Source: Ignavibacteriales bacterium (GTDB taxonomy: Bacteria > Bacteroidota > Ignavibacteria > UBA10030). Taken from it: DNA of 64,000 bases. The notes under the pieces were generated by a model. It saw nothing but the letters and a program-made list of their open reading frames with translations. It did no database searches and was not told the DNA's origin. The number at the start of each line of letters is the position of its first letter. The first letter of the stretch is position 1. Location: assembly GCA_016192345.1 (NCBI GenBank), contig JACPUH010000007.1:1-64000 (forward strand), written 5' to 3'. Below, in pieces: positions 62,351-64,000 of the stretch. The translations under genes were made by a program, and so were the position numbers.

Positions 62351-63913
62351 TTACTTGGCGTACGCAACAGCCCGCACTTCCCGGATCACGATGACTTTGA
62401 TTTGGCCGGGATACTCCATTTCCTGCTGGATCTTGTTGGCGATATCATGGGAAAGCTGGTCGGCGGCCGCATCATCCAGTTTGTCGTGATTACAGATCAC
62501 ACGCACCTCACGGCCCGCCTGGATTGCGTACGTGTTCAAAACGCCGTGAAACGATTTGGCAAGGGATTCGAGTTTCTCGAGACGCTTCACATATCCCTCC
62601 ACCGACTCACGTCGCGCTCCCGGCCGGGCTCCGCTGATGGCATCGGCAGCCTGGACAAGAGCGGCAATCGGGTGTTCCATGGGAATATCCTCATGGTGTG
62701 CACCGACGGAGTTCGAGACGATCGCGTGCTCGTTGTACTTCTTGCATAATTCATATCCGATCAACGCGTGCGGGCCTTCGACACTGCGGTCCACCGTCTT
62801 GCCGATATCGTGGAGCAAGCCTCCCCGTTTGGCGAGGCTGACATCCAGCTGAAGTTCGGAAGCCATGATGCCTGCAAGAAACGCGGTCTCGATGCTGTGC
62901 TGCAGAAGATTCTGTCCATAGCTTGAGCGATACTTCATTCGTCCGATATGTTTTACGATCTCCGGATGTGCTCCGTGAAGTCCGATCTCCAGAAGAGTGT
63001 TCTCCCCCGTCCGCAACACTTCCTCTTCCAGTTCCTGCTTCACCTTCTCGACGACCTCCTCGATGCGGGCAGGATGAATCCTTCCATCCGCGATCAACCG
63101 TTCCAGCGAGACCCGCGCCACTTCCCTCCGGAATGGATCGAACCCGGACAGGATGACCGCTTCGGGCGTGTCGTCGACAATGACATCAACTCCCGTGGCG
63201 GCCTCGAACGCGCGGATGTTTCTCCCTTCCCTGCCGATGATCCTCCCCTTCATTTCATCGCTTTCGAGGTTCAGGACACTCACCGTCGTCTCGACGGTAT
63301 GATCCGCGGCGGTTCGTTGGATCGCCTGGACGATAATTTTTTGGGCTTCCCTTTTGGCCTCCTCTTTCGCTTTATCACGGAGGACCTTTAACATTTGCGA
63401 GGATTCGGTTTTTACCGTTTCCATCAGGTTCTCGATCAACTGCTTCTTTGCTTCCTCGCGGGAAATCCCTGAAATGCGCTCCAGCTTGTTATTTTCCTCC
63501 TCGACCATCTTCTGGAGTTCCTGCTCCCGCTCCTCGCTCCGCTTTTTCCTCTCAGTGACCTCGCGGTCGAGGGATTGCAGCGAAGCCTCTTTCTTGCTTA
63601 AAAGGTCGAGTTTACGATCGACATTTTCCTCACGGGAAATAAGCTGCTTTTCAAAGGCCTGGGCTTTATTCCTTTTCGATTGAACTTCCGACTCGAACTC
63701 CTTCTTTCTCTTGTACCATTCGTCCTTCGCCTCGAGAAGTTTCTCTTTTTTCAGCGTGCCGGCCTCTTTTTCGGCATCCTCCAGGATTCGCTTCGCCCGT
63801 TCCTCCGCCCCGGTAATCTTGTTCTGGCCCGACCGGGAGTTCAGATACCACCCGGCAAAGAAGGACAGCCCGGCAGCAGCCAACACACTCACTATGAGAA
63901 TATAGGGTTCCAT
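62351..63913 (-). CDS. rny: Ribonuclease Y
   Basis: A 520-residue membrane-bound endoribonuclease that initiates mRNA decay. N-terminal span (residues 3-24), a long coiled coil (about 30-200), KH domain (IIGREGRNIRAFEAATGVD) and HD domain with HDIGKTVDRSVEGPHALIG. AGGAG precedes the ATG. It is the last complete gene of the window; the 87 bases before it show no clear promoter. Confidence 0.96.
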   Translation of the reverse strand: MEPYILIVSVLAAAGLSFFAGWYLNSRSGQNKITGAEERAKRILEDAEKEAGTLKKEKLLEAKDEWYKRKKEFESEVQSKRNKAQAFEKQLISREENVDRKLDLLSKKEASLQSLDREVTERKKRSEEREQELQKMVEEENNKLERISGISREEAKKQLIENLMETVKTESSQMLKVLRDKAKEEAKREAQKIIVQAIQRTAADHTVETTVSVLNLESDEMKGRIIGREGRNIRAFEAATGVDVIVDDTPEAVILSGFDPFRREVARVSLERLIADGRIHPARIEEVVEKVKQELEEEVLRTGENTLLEIGLHGAHPEIVKHIGRMKYRSSYGQNLLQHSIETAFLAGIMASELQLDVSLAKRGGLLHDIGKTVDRSVEGPHALIGYELCKKYNEHAIVSNSVGAHHEDIPMEHPIAALVQAADAISGARPGARRESVEGYVKRLEKLESLAKSFHGVLNTYAIQAGREVRVICNHDKLDDAAADQLSHDIANKIQQEMEYPGQIKVIVIREVRAVAYAK

Positions 63914-64000
63914 ACAGGCTCCTGATTCGTTCTACCATCCACAACGTTCGGGAAATAAAAAACCGCACACGTACGCCAGCGATCAAGGTGTATTGAAAGA

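Noticed and set aside
1-64000. CRISPR arrays, insertion sequences, prophage or rRNA genes
   Set aside because: No repeated spacer pattern, transposase, integrase, phage structural gene or rRNA segment was seen in any part of the window.

Overview
This 64 kb window is a dense, mostly minus-strand stretch of a bacterial chromosome (about 55% GC by eye) with no insertion sequence, prophage, CRISPR array or rRNA. The gene set points to the Bacteroidota/Chlorobiota (FCB) side of the bacteria, perhaps an Ignavibacteria-like lineage. The reasons are a type IX secretion-style C-terminal tail on a secreted metalloprotease, a SprE/PorW-like TPR lipoprotein, a pterin cluster resembling the Chlorobium tetrahydrobiopterin genes, and a class 1B PyrD/PyrK pair. 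This placement is an inference; no phylogenetic marker was compared.

Layout. Positions 1-20,000: the end of a heavy-metal-domain gene and a shared terminator; a cytochrome c maturation operon ccmABCDEF whose CcmE has a CxxxY heme site; two overlapping secreted-protein genes (HExxH metalloprotease, FG-GAP repeat protein); thioesterase, BamD, CapA-like phosphatase, an unknown tail-anchored protein, glutamate dehydrogenase, HtpX, a nitrilase-type amidohydrolase; a hybrid-free phosphorelay (PAS/GAF histidine kinase plus two response regulators) behind DAHP synthase. Positions 20,400-30,500: acyl-CoA dehydrogenase, hydroxyacyl-CoA dehydrogenase and thiolase, then rho with its own consensus promoter, folC, pyrD, pyrK and the PorW-like lipoprotein. 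Positions 30,650-35,700: a Spy/CpxP-like protein, then a run fur, peroxiredoxin, DUF4149, Bcp, PTPS, folE and two SDR genes that looks like peroxide defence followed by tetrahydrobiopterin synthesis.

Positions 35,970-39,447: two serine tRNA genes flank a response regulator, HEAT-repeat membrane protein and glycosyltransferase operon. Positions 39,600-44,570 (plus strand): NfeD protease, slipin, a B-family DNA polymerase whose three exonuclease motifs are all altered, and a cold-shock protein with a long leader. Positions 44,600-64,000: B12-binding mutase subunit, Maf, a secreted Fn3-like protein, a Tat-signal TldD with its TldE partner, EamA transporter, DUF362, a UbiA-family prenyltransferase, an acyl-CoA mutase large subunit, MutL, dipeptide epimerase, FtsY, PgsA, PurF, ArgD, CoaE and RNase Y.

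The observations most worth following are the proofreading-dead B-family polymerase, the FolE-PTPS-SDR-SDR pterin cluster downstream of a Fur/peroxiredoxin run, the CxxxY-type CcmE in a ccm operon without ccmG/ccmH, the response regulator carrying a histidine-less DHp segment, and the tandem hairpins after tRNA-Ser(GGA). Several genes show E. coli-like promoters with a 17-base spacer, and a few of these lie so close to the start codon that the transcripts would be nearly leaderless.
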